This document shows positions 7,118 through 16,321 of a stretch of 64,000 nt of DNA, one piece after another. The notes under the pieces are model-generated. The model was given only the letters and a program-made list of their open reading frames with translations. It had not been told where the DNA came from and did not search any database. The position numbers were made by a program, and so were the translations under genes. Source of the DNA: Peribacillus simplex. GTDB taxonomy: Bacteria; Bacillota; Bacilli; Bacillales; DSM-1321. Location of the stretch: NCBI RefSeq assembly GCF_001578185.1, contig NZ_CP011008.1, forward strand, positions 1,516,001 to 1,580,000, written 5' to 3'. Each line of letters starts with the position of its first letter. The stretch's first letter is position 1.

Positions 7118-7147
7118 ATTATTGCCAAAAACCACTTTATTATTCAA
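7118..7147 (-). promoter_or_regulatory. Promoter for the minus-strand small RNA
   Basis: On the minus strand, TTGAAT (7142-7147) and AATAAT (7118-7123, 5 of 6 consensus) are separated by 18 bases. The expected start is near 7111. Confidence 0.55.
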
Positions 7148-7245
7148 AATGTAAGTGATTTATCTAAAGAATGGATATCATCTATCCAAGGTACGAAATG
7201 ATAAGTTGATTTTCATCTTGGAATTGAAGGAAATGGCTTTTATTA

Positions 7246-7274
7246 TTGGCTAGCTTTTTCTAATATGTTAGGAT
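7246..7274 (+). promoter_or_regulatory. SigA-type promoter for rsmD-coaD
   Basis: TTGGCT (7246-7251), a 17-base spacer and TAGGAT (7269-7274). It lies downstream of the ylbH-leader element and would give a leader of about 35 bases before the rsmD start at 7316. Confidence 0.5.
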
Positions 7275-7315
7275 AGGAAAGTAACAGAAATTTGTCAAAA
7301 AATGTGGTGAGAATG

Positions 7316-7891
7316 ATGAGGGTCGTTTCCGGAATTTGCAAAGGAAGACCACTTAAGGCTGTACCGGGTACAGGAACCCGGCCGACTACTGATAAAGTTA
7401 AGGAATCCATTTTCAATATGATTGGGCCTTATTTCGAAGGAGGGCAAGTCCTGGACTTGTTTGCCGGGAGCGGTGGACTGGGAATTGAAGCGTTAAGCAG
7501 GGGCATGGATAAAGCCATATTTGTTGACCGGGATTTTAAAGCAAATCAAACGGTTAAGGCCAATTTGGAACTATGTAAGTTTTCAGACCGTGCTGAAGTT
7601 TATAAAAATGATTCAGAGCGTGCATTGAAAGCTTTGGTGAAAAGGGAAATGACTTTTGAATTAATTTTTCTTGATCCACCTTATAAGAAACAAAAGCTTG
7701 TGGAGATTCTTGAAGAAATACATAAATACCGATTGCTGAGCGATATGGGATATATTGTTTGTGAACATGGCCATGATGTTACATTGCCAGAAAGAGTTGG
7801 CGATTTTACCGTTAAGAGAAAAGAGGTTTATGGCGTCATTGCCGTTACGATTTATCAATGGGGAAACGTACACGAACAGGGGGAACTATGA
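7316..7891 (+). CDS. rsmD: 16S rRNA (guanine-966 N2)-methyltransferase RsmD (YlbH)
   Basis: A 191-residue SAM-dependent methyltransferase. ATG at 7316 (MRVVSGICKGRPLKAVPG) is chosen because GGTGAG lies 4 to 5 bases upstream and it matches the family start; the upstream TTG and ATG add unneeded residues. Motifs: LDLFAGSGGLGIEALSRG (SAM-binding motif I) and the catalytic LDPPY (motif IV, N6/N2 type). The enzyme methylates G966 of 16S rRNA during 30S assembly. The stop codon touches the coaD start codon, so rsmD and coaD are translationally linked, an arrangement conserved across Firmicutes. Confidence 0.95.
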   Translation: MRVVSGICKGRPLKAVPGTGTRPTTDKVKESIFNMIGPYFEGGQVLDLFAGSGGLGIEALSRGMDKAIFVDRDFKANQTVKANLELCKFSDRAEVYKNDSERALKALVKREMTFELIFLDPPYKKQKLVEILEEIHKYRLLSDMGYIVCEHGHDVTLPERVGDFTVKRKEVYGVIAVTIYQWGNVHEQGEL

Positions 7892-8383
<492 letters not shown>

Positions 8384-8420
8384 AAAAAAGAGCATTGCTA
8401 ACCGCGCAATGCTCTTTTTT
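8384..8420. terminator. Bidirectional terminator between coaD and ylbJ
   Basis: AGCATTGC (8391-8398) pairs with GCAATGCT (8406-8413), extended by flanking A and T runs to a perfect AAAAAAG/CTTTTTT stem, so it works for both convergent genes. Confidence 0.9.
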
Positions 8421-8424
8421 CGGT

Positions 8425-9642
8425 TTAAGAAAGGCCTTTGAACAGCCTTTTGGTAAATATGATGATGTATAGGATCAAAAACGCGAGGGTAAGAATAGGA
8501 CCGAAATCAAGCATGTTCTGATAAAGGGAATGCGCATGGTCACCAGATCCGCTGACTGGGAAGGCGTGTATCCGGTTGCCGCTGTACCTATTGTCATTAT
8601 AGAATGGTTCCCAAAGCAAGACAGTGATTATGGATGCCAGAAGGCCATGTGCTATCCTAGCCAGAAAAAAGGGAGTGAAACGAATGTCTGTTGCTGCTAT
8701 GATGCTGGCAACTTGCGCTTGAATGCTGAATCCGTTGAAAGCCAAGATGAAACTTGTCATCACAGTTTGCTGAAAGAGATTTGCATTTTCGACCGAACTG
8801 GTTAATTTTGAACCAAGAGTCATTTCAAACATGCCTGATATGAACGGTAGGCTTAAGGAATCCGGGAAATTAAAAATATGTAAAATCCCTGCGACCAACG
8901 ATGCGAGCAATCCGGTAATATTCATGTGAAATAAAAGTTTGTTGACTACCGAAAAGAGTATGATGAATCCTCCAATCATTAATAAGGTTTGAATGGATGA
9001 GATCACGGCATCTCCAAGTAAACTGCCAAATGGTCTTGTTTCTTTTATTCGGGTTCTGTGCATCTGGCTAAACGCTTGTCTAATGGAGGGGAGCTTGTTC
9101 ATTACTTTTGTAGGGGATTTTTCTTCTTTCCAACGGTAAAAACGCATGATGATGCCTACACAAAAATTTCCTAGGTAGTGGGAAAGCGCAAGGATGATCC
9201 CTAAATGAGGATTGTGGAAAAACCCTACGGCGACGGCAACGAACAGGAACAATGGATTTGATGAATTAGTAAAACAAACAAGTCTTTCAGCTTCAATGCG
9301 GGTCAATTGCTCCTCCTGACGCAGCCTTACAGTGAACTTCGCTCCAGCTGGAAACCCTGATGCAAGTCCCATCGCCCAAACAAACCCGCCCACTCCTGGT
9401 ACACGGAACAATGGACGCATAAATGGTTCGAGAATGACGCCGATGAACCTGACAACCCCAAAACTGATTAATAACTCCGAGAAAATCAAGAAAGGTAGAA
9501 GAGAAGGGAAAACAATTTTCCACCACATATTCAGCCCGCTTTTGGAAGCTTCGAAAGATTCTTGGGGGAAGATGATCAAGCCAACTGCCATCATCGTGAC
9601 GGAGGTAGCTAACAGTACTGTTTTAGATTTTGATTTTAGCAA
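8425..9642 (-). CDS. ylbJ: Sporulation integral membrane protein YlbJ
   Basis: A 405-residue polytopic membrane protein with roughly eight to ten hydrophobic segments, including two gate-type blocks (AMGLASGFPAGAKFTVRLRQEEQLTRIEA and a repeat in the second half). It is of the YlbJ/nucleoside-recognition family. B. subtilis YlbJ is expressed under SigE in the mother cell and is needed for heat-resistant spores; what it transports, if anything, is unknown. The TTG start has AGAGGAGG 7 to 8 bases upstream. It is divergent from ylbK and shares a terminator with coaD. Confidence 0.92.
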   Translation of the reverse strand: MLKSKSKTVLLATSVTMMAVGLIIFPQESFEASKSGLNMWWKIVFPSLLPFLIFSELLISFGVVRFIGVILEPFMRPLFRVPGVGGFVWAMGLASGFPAGAKFTVRLRQEEQLTRIEAERLVCFTNSSNPLFLFVAVAVGFFHNPHLGIILALSHYLGNFCVGIIMRFYRWKEEKSPTKVMNKLPSIRQAFSQMHRTRIKETRPFGSLLGDAVISSIQTLLMIGGFIILFSVVNKLLFHMNITGLLASLVAGILHIFNFPDSLSLPFISGMFEMTLGSKLTSSVENANLFQQTVMTSFILAFNGFSIQAQVASIIAATDIRFTPFFLARIAHGLLASIITVLLWEPFYNDNRYSGNRIHAFPVSGSGDHAHSLYQNMLDFGPILTLAFLILYIIIFTKRLFKGLS

Positions 9643-9906
9643 AATTCAGCCTCCTCTTGAAGGTTACTAAATAAGGGCAGTCCGTTTCGTATATAATAAA
9701 ATATGAATTTCCTTTTCTCGAAAAGTAATGTACAGGATGAAATGAGGATGATCCGTACAATGGAAATTTCAATGTAGCCATTCAATTACATGGTTATAGG
9801 CTTTTACTGCAATGCTTGTTTCACTGTCAATATAAATAATATGCTTCTATAAATCCGTTTAAGACCATAACTTTGAATGAGTGTTATTTCAGCGGGGGGG
9901 ATATCT

Positions 9907-10704
9907 TTGTCGAGACCAAAGGTCGGGCTTGCACTTGGGTCAGGAGGAGCTAGGGGTTTTGCACATATTGGAGTGATAAAGGTATTACAGCAAGAAGGCA
10001 TTCCGATAGATATGATTGCTGGAAGCAGCATGGGCGCTATGGTTGCGGCCTTTTATGGAGCAGGTTCGGATATCGAGAGGCTGTATAAGTTGTCCCGTGC
10101 ATTTAAGCGAAAGTATTATTTAGACTTTACCATACCTAAAATGGGCCTCATTTCAGGTAAACGGACAAAGGATTTAATCAGGGTATTTACATATGGTAAG
10201 AAATTTGAAGAACTCGATATTCCTGTGGCAGTGGTCGCCACTGATATAAAAACGGGGGAAAAGGTCATTTTTCAGGAAGGTCCCATCGCTCCAGCTGTAA
10301 GGGCAAGCATCTCCATTCCAGGTATTTTCATTCCAGAGAAAATTGGAAATCGGCTGCTTGTTGATGGCGGGGTTGTTGACAGGGTCCCTGTTTCCGTCGT
10401 GAAGGATATGGGAGCCGATATCATAATTGGAGTGGATGTAGCCCACGTGAAACAGGATATGGAGATAAACTCCATATATGATGTCATTATGCAAAGCCTC
10501 GATATCCTGCAAATGGAGCTGGTTAAAAGCAGGGAGTTTGCTTCAGACGTCATGATCCGCCCCAGGGTTGAGAAATACAGCTCGAAATCATTTACAAACG
10601 TTCAGGAAATAATTAGTATTGGAGAAGAAGCTGCAAGAGGAAAGATAGATCAAATTAAGCAAAGCATTGTTACTTGGAAGGAGTCCTTTGAAAATGAGCC
10701 GTAA
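9907..10704 (+). CDS. ylbK: Patatin-like phospholipase YlbK (RssA family)
   Basis: A 265-residue cytosolic patatin-domain protein. TTG at 9907 (MSRPKVGLALGSGGARG) is chosen because GGGGGG lies 6 to 8 bases upstream and it fits the family start; the ATG at 9877 has no ribosome site. It carries the glycine-rich oxyanion loop GSGGARG, the nucleophile elbow GSSMG (GxSxG) and the catalytic Asp in VDGGVVDRVP. Patatin-type enzymes hydrolyse lipids by a Ser-Asp dyad; the substrate here is unknown. Its last 11 bases overlap ylbL, so the two are translated together. Confidence 0.93.
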   Translation: MSRPKVGLALGSGGARGFAHIGVIKVLQQEGIPIDMIAGSSMGAMVAAFYGAGSDIERLYKLSRAFKRKYYLDFTIPKMGLISGKRTKDLIRVFTYGKKFEELDIPVAVVATDIKTGEKVIFQEGPIAPAVRASISIPGIFIPEKIGNRLLVDGGVVDRVPVSVVKDMGADIIIGVDVAHVKQDMEINSIYDVIMQSLDILQMELVKSREFASDVMIRPRVEKYSSKSFTNVQEIISIGEEAARGKIDQIKQSIVTWKESFENEP

Positions 10705-11719
10705 AATGTATGTACGCACTTTCCTGGTGGTGGCTATACTTCTCATAGCATCAGCCCTTTATTCTCTACCTTTTTATGTAACAAAACCAGGAATGGCTAA
10801 AGAATTGGAGCCAATCATAGAGGTTTCCGGAGGAGATGAAGCGAAAGGCAGCTTTATGTTAACCACTGTAAGGATGGGCCGGGCGAATATTTATTCCTAT
10901 ATGCTGGCGAAGTGGAGCAAATATCAGGAGCTTTATCCGGAAACCTCCATTCGAAGCGAAGATGAAACAGATGAAGAATATAATATCAGGCAGCTTCACT
11001 TAATGGATGAATCTAAAAATAATGCCATTCAGATAGCATATGAAAAAGCAGGGAAAGAAGTTGATTACAAGTACCTGGGTGTTTATGTTTTGGACGTGCT
11101 TAAAGGAATGCCGGCAGCTAAAGAACTGAAAGCGGGCGACCAAATCATTCAGGTCGATAATGTTAATTTCAAGTCTGCACAGGAATTCATGGATTACATT
11201 AATGGAAAAAAAGCTGGAGATGAAGTAAAAATAGTGTATAAGCGGGAGGAGACGAAGAAAACAGCCGTTCTTTCATTGCAGCCTTTTAAAGATGACCCAA
11301 ATAGGGTTGGAATAGGCATTTCGCTAGATGATAATCGAAAGGTGACCACAAAACCGTCGATTGCCATAGATTCAGAACAAATAGGCGGACCTTCTGCCGG
11401 TTTAATGTTTTCTTTGGAGATTTATAATCAATTAACAGAAGGCGACCTTACAAAAGGATATGATATTGCCGGTACAGGAACGATGTCGGATGATGGTACA
11501 GTCGGTCCAATTGGCGGGATTCAACAGAAAATAGTGGCTGCCGATAAATCTGGGGCAGAAATATTCTTTGCCCCAAATGAAAACGGAGCGGCTGATTCGA
11601 ATTATGAAGATGCACTCATTGCAGCAAAGGACATTGGAACGGACATGAAGATCGTTCCGGTTGACAACTTTGAGGATGCTTTAGCCTATTTAACTAATCT
11701 AAAAGAAAAAGAAAAATAA
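10694..11719 (+). CDS. ylbL: Lon-like PDZ protease YlbL (DdcP)
   Basis: A 341-residue protein with one N-terminal membrane segment, a PDZ domain (about residues 115-195; LKAGDQIIQVDNVNF) and a C-terminal Lon-type proteolytic domain. The catalytic Ser is in GGPSAGLMF and the Lys in the later QQKIVAADKSGAEIFFAP region. ATG at 10694 is preceded by AAGGAG and overlaps the end of ylbK. In B. subtilis this membrane-anchored protease (DdcP) with CtpA degrades the division inhibitor YneA when cells recover from DNA damage. The gene is directly followed by an IS3-family remnant. Confidence 0.92.
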   Translation: MSRKMYVRTFLVVAILLIASALYSLPFYVTKPGMAKELEPIIEVSGGDEAKGSFMLTTVRMGRANIYSYMLAKWSKYQELYPETSIRSEDETDEEYNIRQLHLMDESKNNAIQIAYEKAGKEVDYKYLGVYVLDVLKGMPAAKELKAGDQIIQVDNVNFKSAQEFMDYINGKKAGDEVKIVYKREETKKTAVLSLQPFKDDPNRVGIGISLDDNRKVTTKPSIAIDSEQIGGPSAGLMFSLEIYNQLTEGDLTKGYDIAGTGTMSDDGTVGPIGGIQQKIVAADKSGAEIFFAPNENGAADSNYEDALIAAKDIGTDMKIVPVDNFEDALAYLTNLKEKEK

Positions 11720-11732
11720 AAAAAGCGCAGGC

Positions 11733-12399
11733 AGTGAACCTCACCCCAATTGTTAGACAAAAGTCTAGCAATTGGAGGTGTATTTTTTATGGTGAGATTA
11801 TTTGAAGATAAAGTAGAAGTGGTTTCGTTGTACTTGGAAGGATAGGATCCCGTAAAATCGCTGAGTACCATGCATCTCATTCCGTGAGCCCAGCTTCAAT
11901 AATTTCACGGCATTAAACCTGAACGAGAATGGGTGACAGAGTTTCATCTCTTTGTTGAAAAATGATATCTTTACCTATTCTCGATCTATACAATGGTGAA
12001 ATTATTTCTTATACGATTGAAATACGCCCTGTCTTTCGAGCTTGTGTCCAAGATGTTAGATCAAGCTTGCTTAGAGACCCCTGTCCTTCATTCGGATCAA
12101 GGGTGGCAAATAAAATGAGGCAATATGTACAAGCTCTCGAGGACCATGGGATTACACAAAGTATGTCCCGTAAAGGAAACTGTCTCGATGACGCGGTCAT
12201 CAAAAATTTGAATCAAAATTACATTACCTGCAAGGATGCTACAGGATGTCCCATTTCAAACAAGAGCTGGAAAACTATATCGAATACTATAATCACAAAC
12301 GGATCAAGGCAAAATTAATAGGACTAAGTCCGGTGCAATACCGAACTCAATCCTTAGGAGCAGCGTAACTAAATGAATTGTCTAACTTTTTGTGTTCAC
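11733..12399 (+). mobile_element. Degenerate IS3-family (IS150-like) element
   Basis: About 667 bases, less than half of a complete IS3-family element. Both ends start GTGAAC inward and share GTTAGACA (left end from 11733; right end to 12399). Just inside the left end an orfA start reads MVRLFEDKVEVVSLYLEG and then stops. The middle of orfA and most of orfB are deleted. The orfB C-terminus is present in pieces: LDLYNGEIISYTIE at 11983-12020, then [18 protein letters not shown], and [19 protein letters not shown] before TAA at 12366-12368. At least three frame breaks separate them. It is dead, and sits between ylbL and tmcAL, which are adjacent in B. subtilis. Confidence 0.85.
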
Positions 12400-12481
12400 T
12401 TCACAGTCATCTTCTGTTTCCGCTTTTTTGATTAGCTGATTTTACATGTAAGGACCGGGCAGGCCAAGCTTAAATGCATCT

Positions 12482-13687
12482 TCATTTGATAATGATGGGG
12501 GCTTCATATTCCCGTTTCATCAAGTCAGCTTGATACGGTTCGGACAAGCCCAATGCATACACCTGTGCCGCTCGTAAGTCCATATCGATGTCCTGCTTCT
12601 GATAGGACGAAAGTTTAGAGATGAGCGGGAGAGGTAAGCCTTTTTTAACGGTACGAAGATATTCTTGTCCCCGGCCATTCATGCCAAGAAGTCTGATATA
12701 GGCTGGTTGGTCATTGTGAATCACTTGTTCCTTTAATGTATGAGTCAATACATGGACACACATCCGCTGAAGGCGTGTCCATGTATAGCGTTTTGTCTTC
12801 AGAGCGGCCATGAATCCAGTAAAGCTCGAAGATTGTTTGGCCATCTCCTTTATTCGGTGTTCTATGCCTTCTTCAATTTCGTAAATCTCTGCCAATTCGA
12901 TTAAAGAGGAAGACAGGATTCGGTATTTCAACATGGTCCAATACATTTCCCAGTCATGTAATGCATGATAGGTCGATAAATATTGCTCAAGAGCACTCAT
13001 TGTCGGTTGAGGAATATAACTGGAAACGGGATTCAATTCCTGCTGTTCATGGATGGCTTTACGTATCCCAGTTGCGCTGGCAATAGGGTCTTTTGACAAC
13101 TTTGTTTCATGGTATCCGGCAGCAACCCTTTGAATCGTATAAGGGCGAATGGAAAAGCCGTTAGAAAGGGCTGCACTTACATATTCCTTTCCAAGAATAT
13201 TATTAGGCTTCGTCAAATCCAGTGCCGCATCGCCATTGGTGATCGATCGATAGGCCTTGGCAGCACTGGACGGATAACTATTACCGGCATCCATGTACGA
13301 TTTAATGGCGGCATCGAATGCAGCGGAATTATCCGTAAGAATTCTATGGGCGGTGATGAATGGTTCAATTCTGCCATCCTCACTTCCGAAGCAAAAAGAA
13401 TCACAGCCAAGGGATTCCAAAAGAGAGATAGATCCTTTTGCAAATATCTCCGCCTTCTGTGTTGCAAAAGCATAGGGAAGCTCGATGACTAGATCTATGC
13501 CGCCATTCAAGGCCATTTCGGCACGTGTCCACTTGCTGACGATAGCAGGCTCGCCACGTTGTAAAAAGGGTCCACTCATAACTGCCACAACAATATCTGC
13601 CCCTGTTTTTTCTCTACTTTCTCTTGCATGTAAAACATGTCCATTATGAAAAGGGTTATATTCGACAACTAAACCGCAAGCTTTCAT
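12482..13687 (-). CDS. tmcAL: tRNA(Met) cytidine acetate ligase TmcAL (YlbM)
   Basis: A 401-residue nucleotidyltransferase-type protein starting MKACGLVVEYNPFHNGHVLHA, with the HxGH-like HNGH ATP-binding motif and the VVAVMSGPFLQRGEPAI segment of the YlbM/TmcAL family. The enzyme uses ATP and acetate to form N4-acetylcytidine at the wobble base of elongator tRNA(Met). Length is normal. The minus-strand ATG has a modest GAGGTGAACG site. It diverges from ylbN. The distal flank is the IS3-family remnant, so its natural terminator may be lost; no clear one is seen. Confidence 0.95.
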   Translation of the reverse strand: MKACGLVVEYNPFHNGHVLHARESREKTGADIVVAVMSGPFLQRGEPAIVSKWTRAEMALNGGIDLVIELPYAFATQKAEIFAKGSISLLESLGCDSFCFGSEDGRIEPFITAHRILTDNSAAFDAAIKSYMDAGNSYPSSAAKAYRSITNGDAALDLTKPNNILGKEYVSAALSNGFSIRPYTIQRVAAGYHETKLSKDPIASATGIRKAIHEQQELNPVSSYIPQPTMSALEQYLSTYHALHDWEMYWTMLKYRILSSSLIELAEIYEIEEGIEHRIKEMAKQSSSFTGFMAALKTKRYTWTRLQRMCVHVLTHTLKEQVIHNDQPAYIRLLGMNGRGQEYLRTVKKGLPLPLISKLSSYQKQDIDMDLRAAQVYALGLSEPYQADLMKREYEAPIIIK

Positions 13688-13848
13688 TCGTTCACCTCAG
13701 AGAAAAACTTTGTATTTTTTCAACTTAGTGCTAAAATAGTATTTCAAGTAAAATTACTATAATGATTCGTCTTGATTTTTTGTTTGAAAAGATTCTTAAC
13801 CATGGATAATCAGTTAGGATGACTACATTATAGTGTAAAGAAAAAATA

Positions 13849-13877
13849 TTGACAAACTTATAATTGAAAGCTATAAT
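13849..13877 (+). promoter_or_regulatory. Perfect consensus SigA promoter for ylbN-rpmF
   Basis: TTGACA (13849-13854), exactly 17 bases, TATAAT (13872-13877): full match to the SigA consensus. It lies 29 bases upstream of the ylbN start, as expected for a highly expressed ribosomal-protein operon. Confidence 0.92.
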
Positions 13878-13905
13878 TATTTTTGTTGCCTTGAGGTGAT
13901 TTCAT

Positions 13906-14427
13906 TTGAAATGGACAATTAGTCAACTTCAAAAAATTCGGGACAAAGATTTACGGTTTGATGAACTGGTGGATGTCTTAGACATTAGAGAAAGAGACCC
14001 GCAAATTCGCGATGTTTCTCCGATTAGAGTAGCAGGAAGAGCTGATATAGGCTCTACCGAGATTACTTTTCACTTGCATCTTTCAGGTGAATTAACATTA
14101 CCTTGCTCCCGAACACTGGTAGACGTTAAATATCCGATTGATATTGATACAAAGGAAACCTTTCTTTTAAAGGCAGATGGCACTGATTTCTACGGAGATG
14201 ATGTCACTGTTGTGGAAGGTGACGTTGTAGACCTTATACCGGTAATTAAAGAAAATTTATTGCTAGAAATTCCGATGCAGGTTTTTTGTGAGGATGTCGA
14301 TTCAAACGAAGCTGCTCCTCAATCTGGGAAAGACTGGGCTGTTATTTCTGAAGTAGAAAATGAGCATAAGGTTGATCCGAGATTTGCAAAGCTTGCCGAC
14401 TTTTTTGACAACAATAAAGAATCTTGA
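13906..14427 (+). CDS. ylbN: YceD/DUF177 family protein YlbN
   Basis: A 173-residue protein of the DUF177 (YceD) family, starting MKWTISQLQKIRDKDLRFDE from TTG with TGAGGTGAT about 8 bases upstream. The conserved core LTLPCSRTLVDVKYPIDI and the VVEGDVVDLIPVIKENLLLEIPMQVF stretch (family signature ExxxDLxxxxxExLLLxLP) are present. The family is linked to large ribosomal RNA accumulation and almost always precedes rpmF, as here. It is driven by a perfect SigA promoter. Confidence 0.9.
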   Translation: MKWTISQLQKIRDKDLRFDELVDVLDIRERDPQIRDVSPIRVAGRADIGSTEITFHLHLSGELTLPCSRTLVDVKYPIDIDTKETFLLKADGTDFYGDDVTVVEGDVVDLIPVIKENLLLEIPMQVFCEDVDSNEAAPQSGKDWAVISEVENEHKVDPRFAKLADFFDNNKES

Positions 14428-14434
14428 TTGGAAC

Positions 14435-14468
14435 GAAAAATCGCTAATCCGATTTTTCCAGCTTTTTT
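14435..14468 (+). terminator. Possible attenuating hairpin between ylbN and rpmF
   Basis: GAAAAATCG (14435-14443) pairs perfectly with CGATTTTTC (14450-14458), followed after CAGC by six T. It could reduce readthrough from ylbN into rpmF or be a partial terminator; the stem is AT rich. Confidence 0.45.
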
Positions 14469-14492
14469 ATATTTTTTAAGGAGGTGGGAATA

Positions 14493-14666
14493 ATGGCTGT
14501 ACCTTTTAGAAGAACGTCGAAAACTGTAAAAAGAAAACGTCGTACACACTTCAAGCTTCAAGTACCTGGTATGGTAGAATGCCCGAGCTGTGGTGGAATG
14601 ACTCTTTCACATCACGTTTGTAAAGAATGTGGAACATATAAAGGAAAAGAAGTTGTCGCAAAATAA
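14493..14666 (+). CDS. rpmF: 50S ribosomal protein bL32
   Basis: A 57-residue protein, [17 protein letters not shown], with a strong AAGGAGGTG before ATG 14493. Two Cys pairs, CPSCG and CKECG, form the zinc ribbon of the zinc-binding type of bL32. It is part of the 50S subunit. It follows ylbN in the same operon and ends before a strong terminator. Confidence 0.97.
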   Translation: MAVPFRRTSKTVKRKRRTHFKLQVPGMVECPSCGGMTLSHHVCKECGTYKGKEVVAK

Positions 14667-14715
14667 TTTCTTGACCTACTTGAGAGCTTTGCTTTCTTGA
14701 TGCAACACGCTAAAA

Positions 14716-14748
14716 AAAGCGCAGAGATATATCTCTGTGTTTTTTTTA
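14716..14748 (+). terminator. Intrinsic terminator after rpmF
   Basis: CAGAGAT (14722-14728) pairs with ATCTCTG (14731-14737) and is followed by GTG and a long T run. Confidence 0.85.
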
Positions 14749-14814
14749 CAAATTTATTTGGCAGAATATTTAGAATCATCTATATTCGATGATGATTTTG
14801 GAGAAGGTGAATAT

Positions 14815-15579
14815 GTGTATCAGATGATTAAGGTTGAAAAGGATATACGCGGTATCATGAAGATCCTAATTAATAGACCGGAGAAAAGGAATGCCGTGAA
14901 TTATCAATTGATGGACGAACTTAAGTCGATATTGTCAAAAGCGGCACACGATGACGAAGTTAAGTTACTGGTCCTGACAGGGGCGGGCTCTGAGGCATTC
15001 TGTTCAGGTGGGGATTTAAGTGAATTTCAGGATTTGCATACAGAAGAAGAAGCCTTTACTATGTTATCGAAAATGGGTGAAATACTTTATACACTAGCAG
15101 TTTTTCCTAAACCAACATTTGCGCTCATCAACGGAAGCGCAGTCGGCGGGGGATGCGAAATAGCGACAGCTTGTGATTTCAGATTGGCAAAGAGCGGAGC
15201 TAAGCTAGGATTTGTACAAGGAACTCTAGGAATCACGACTGGCTGGGGCGGAGCTTCACTTTTGCTTGAAAAAATACCAGAGCAAAAAGCGCTGAAGCTA
15301 TTATTGGATGCAAAAATACATAAAGCTGAGGAAGCAAAGGAATTTGGTTTCGTAGATGAGATAGTCGGAGAAGGATTGGATGGGTGGGAGAAGTTCGCAG
15401 AAGATTTTCTTCGCCATGAGACAGGGGTATTGATGGCTTATAAAAGATTGCTTGTCCATAAATGGGAGTATAGCGGGCTTAGAGGAAGGATGGATGCGGA
15501 AATCCGGGAATGTTCTAAACTGTGGGCGAGTGATGAGCATCATGATGCAGTTGGCCGTTTTTTAAATAAGAAAAAATAA
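14815..15579 (+). CDS. Enoyl-CoA hydratase/isomerase family protein
   Basis: A 254-residue crotonase-fold protein. GTG at 14815 (MYQMIKVEKDIRGIMKILIN) is preferred because GAGAAGGTGA lies just upstream and longer frames run into the rpmF terminator. The oxyanion-hole motifs EAFCSGGDLSEF and GSAVGGGCEIATACDFRLA are clear. The acidic residue usual for hydratase activity is not obvious at the second catalytic site, so the precise reaction (hydration, isomerisation or other CoA chemistry) cannot be stated. B. subtilis lacks a gene here; relatives of B. cereus and others have one after rpmF. It is probably expressed separately, after the rpmF terminator. Confidence 0.82.
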   Translation: MYQMIKVEKDIRGIMKILINRPEKRNAVNYQLMDELKSILSKAAHDDEVKLLVLTGAGSEAFCSGGDLSEFQDLHTEEEAFTMLSKMGEILYTLAVFPKPTFALINGSAVGGGCEIATACDFRLAKSGAKLGFVQGTLGITTGWGGASLLLEKIPEQKALKLLLDAKIHKAEEAKEFGFVDEIVGEGLDGWEKFAEDFLRHETGVLMAYKRLLVHKWEYSGLRGRMDAEIRECSKLWASDEHHDAVGRFLNKKK

Positions 15580-15658
15580 ATATTACCCGCTCTATATATC
15601 TTCTATCTTTCCTAGCATGTGCATATTATGAATTAAAACTTGCTAAGGAGGTAGAGAG

Positions 15659-16279
15659 ATGTCGATTGCGAGACAAGATGCATGGACTCACGATGAAGAT
15701 TTGTTGTTGGCTGAAGTGGTACTAAGGCATATACGGGAAGGCAGTACACAATTAAAGGCTTTTGAAGAAGTGGGGAAACAATTATCGAGGACATCGGCTG
15801 CATGTGGATTCCGTTGGAATTCATTTGTAAGGAAGCAATATAAATCAGGGATTGAGCTGGCGAAAAAACAAAGGAAAGAACAGGTGGTCAATGATCCTGA
15901 TTTGGAAAGGGATTCCGTTCCAGTGGTGGAAAATAACACTATTGAACAAAAATCGCCCCAGGAGGAAGAAAAAGAATCTATCACCCTCCAGGAAGTTATA
16001 TTATATTTAACCAAAATGGATGAATTTTTTCAGCTTGAAAATAAGGAAAAAGAACGGATTTTTGAGCAGTCCCTATTACTTGACCGGGAAAATGGACGAT
16101 TACTGGAAGAGAATTCACTGCTTAAAGAAAACTTGAAAGCGGTAGAGGAAGATTATCGTGCGTTAATGCAGATTATGGAGCGGGCAAGAAAGCTTAGTGT
16201 GCAAGAAGATGAAAAAACGAATCCGAAGGTGAGTTTTCAAATGGATAAGAATGGCAATTTGGAAAGGGTAAGTAAATAG
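15659..16279 (+). CDS. gerR: Sporulation transcription regulator GerR (YlbO), RsfA family
   Basis: A 206-residue protein with an N-terminal Myb/SANT-like DNA-binding domain, [24 protein letters not shown] then [15 protein letters not shown], followed by an acidic linker and a C-terminal coiled coil (about residues 115-185) rich in Glu, Leu and Lys. This is the RsfA/YlbO architecture. In B. subtilis, GerR is made under SigE and represses or activates mother-cell coat genes together with SigE and SpoIIID. AAGGAGGT lies about 8 bases before the ATG. It is flanked by a terminator at the 3' side. Confidence 0.9.
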   Translation: MSIARQDAWTHDEDLLLAEVVLRHIREGSTQLKAFEEVGKQLSRTSAACGFRWNSFVRKQYKSGIELAKKQRKEQVVNDPDLERDSVPVVENNTIEQKSPQEEEKESITLQEVILYLTKMDEFFQLENKEKERIFEQSLLLDRENGRLLEENSLLKENLKAVEEDYRALMQIMERARKLSVQEDEKTNPKVSFQMDKNGNLERVSK

Positions 16280-16312
16280 AAAATGCGGGTGGGAAAATCC
16301 GCCCGCATTTTC
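16279..16312. terminator. Bidirectional terminator between gerR and ylbP
   Basis: AAAATGCGGG (16280-16289) pairs with CCCGCATTTT (16302-16311), with further inner pairs. The A and T flanks allow use by both convergent genes. Confidence 0.9.
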
Positions 16313-16321
16313 TATATTTCC

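Noticed and set aside
7054..7158. Plus-strand 34-codon ORF (MGKRKPSPRL start) with a GGAGGAAG site in the ylbH-leader element
   Set aside because: The ribosome-like site is the complement of the CU-rich part of the conserved RNA. The peptide ends in a Cys/Tyr-rich stretch without a recognisable pattern, and the conserved hairpin explains the sequence better. Ribosome profiling could reopen it.
11962..12318. 118-codon ORF as an intact small gene
   Set aside because: It is a frame-shifted patchwork of an IS3-family orfB and starts within its coding sequence, so it is reported only as part of the remnant.
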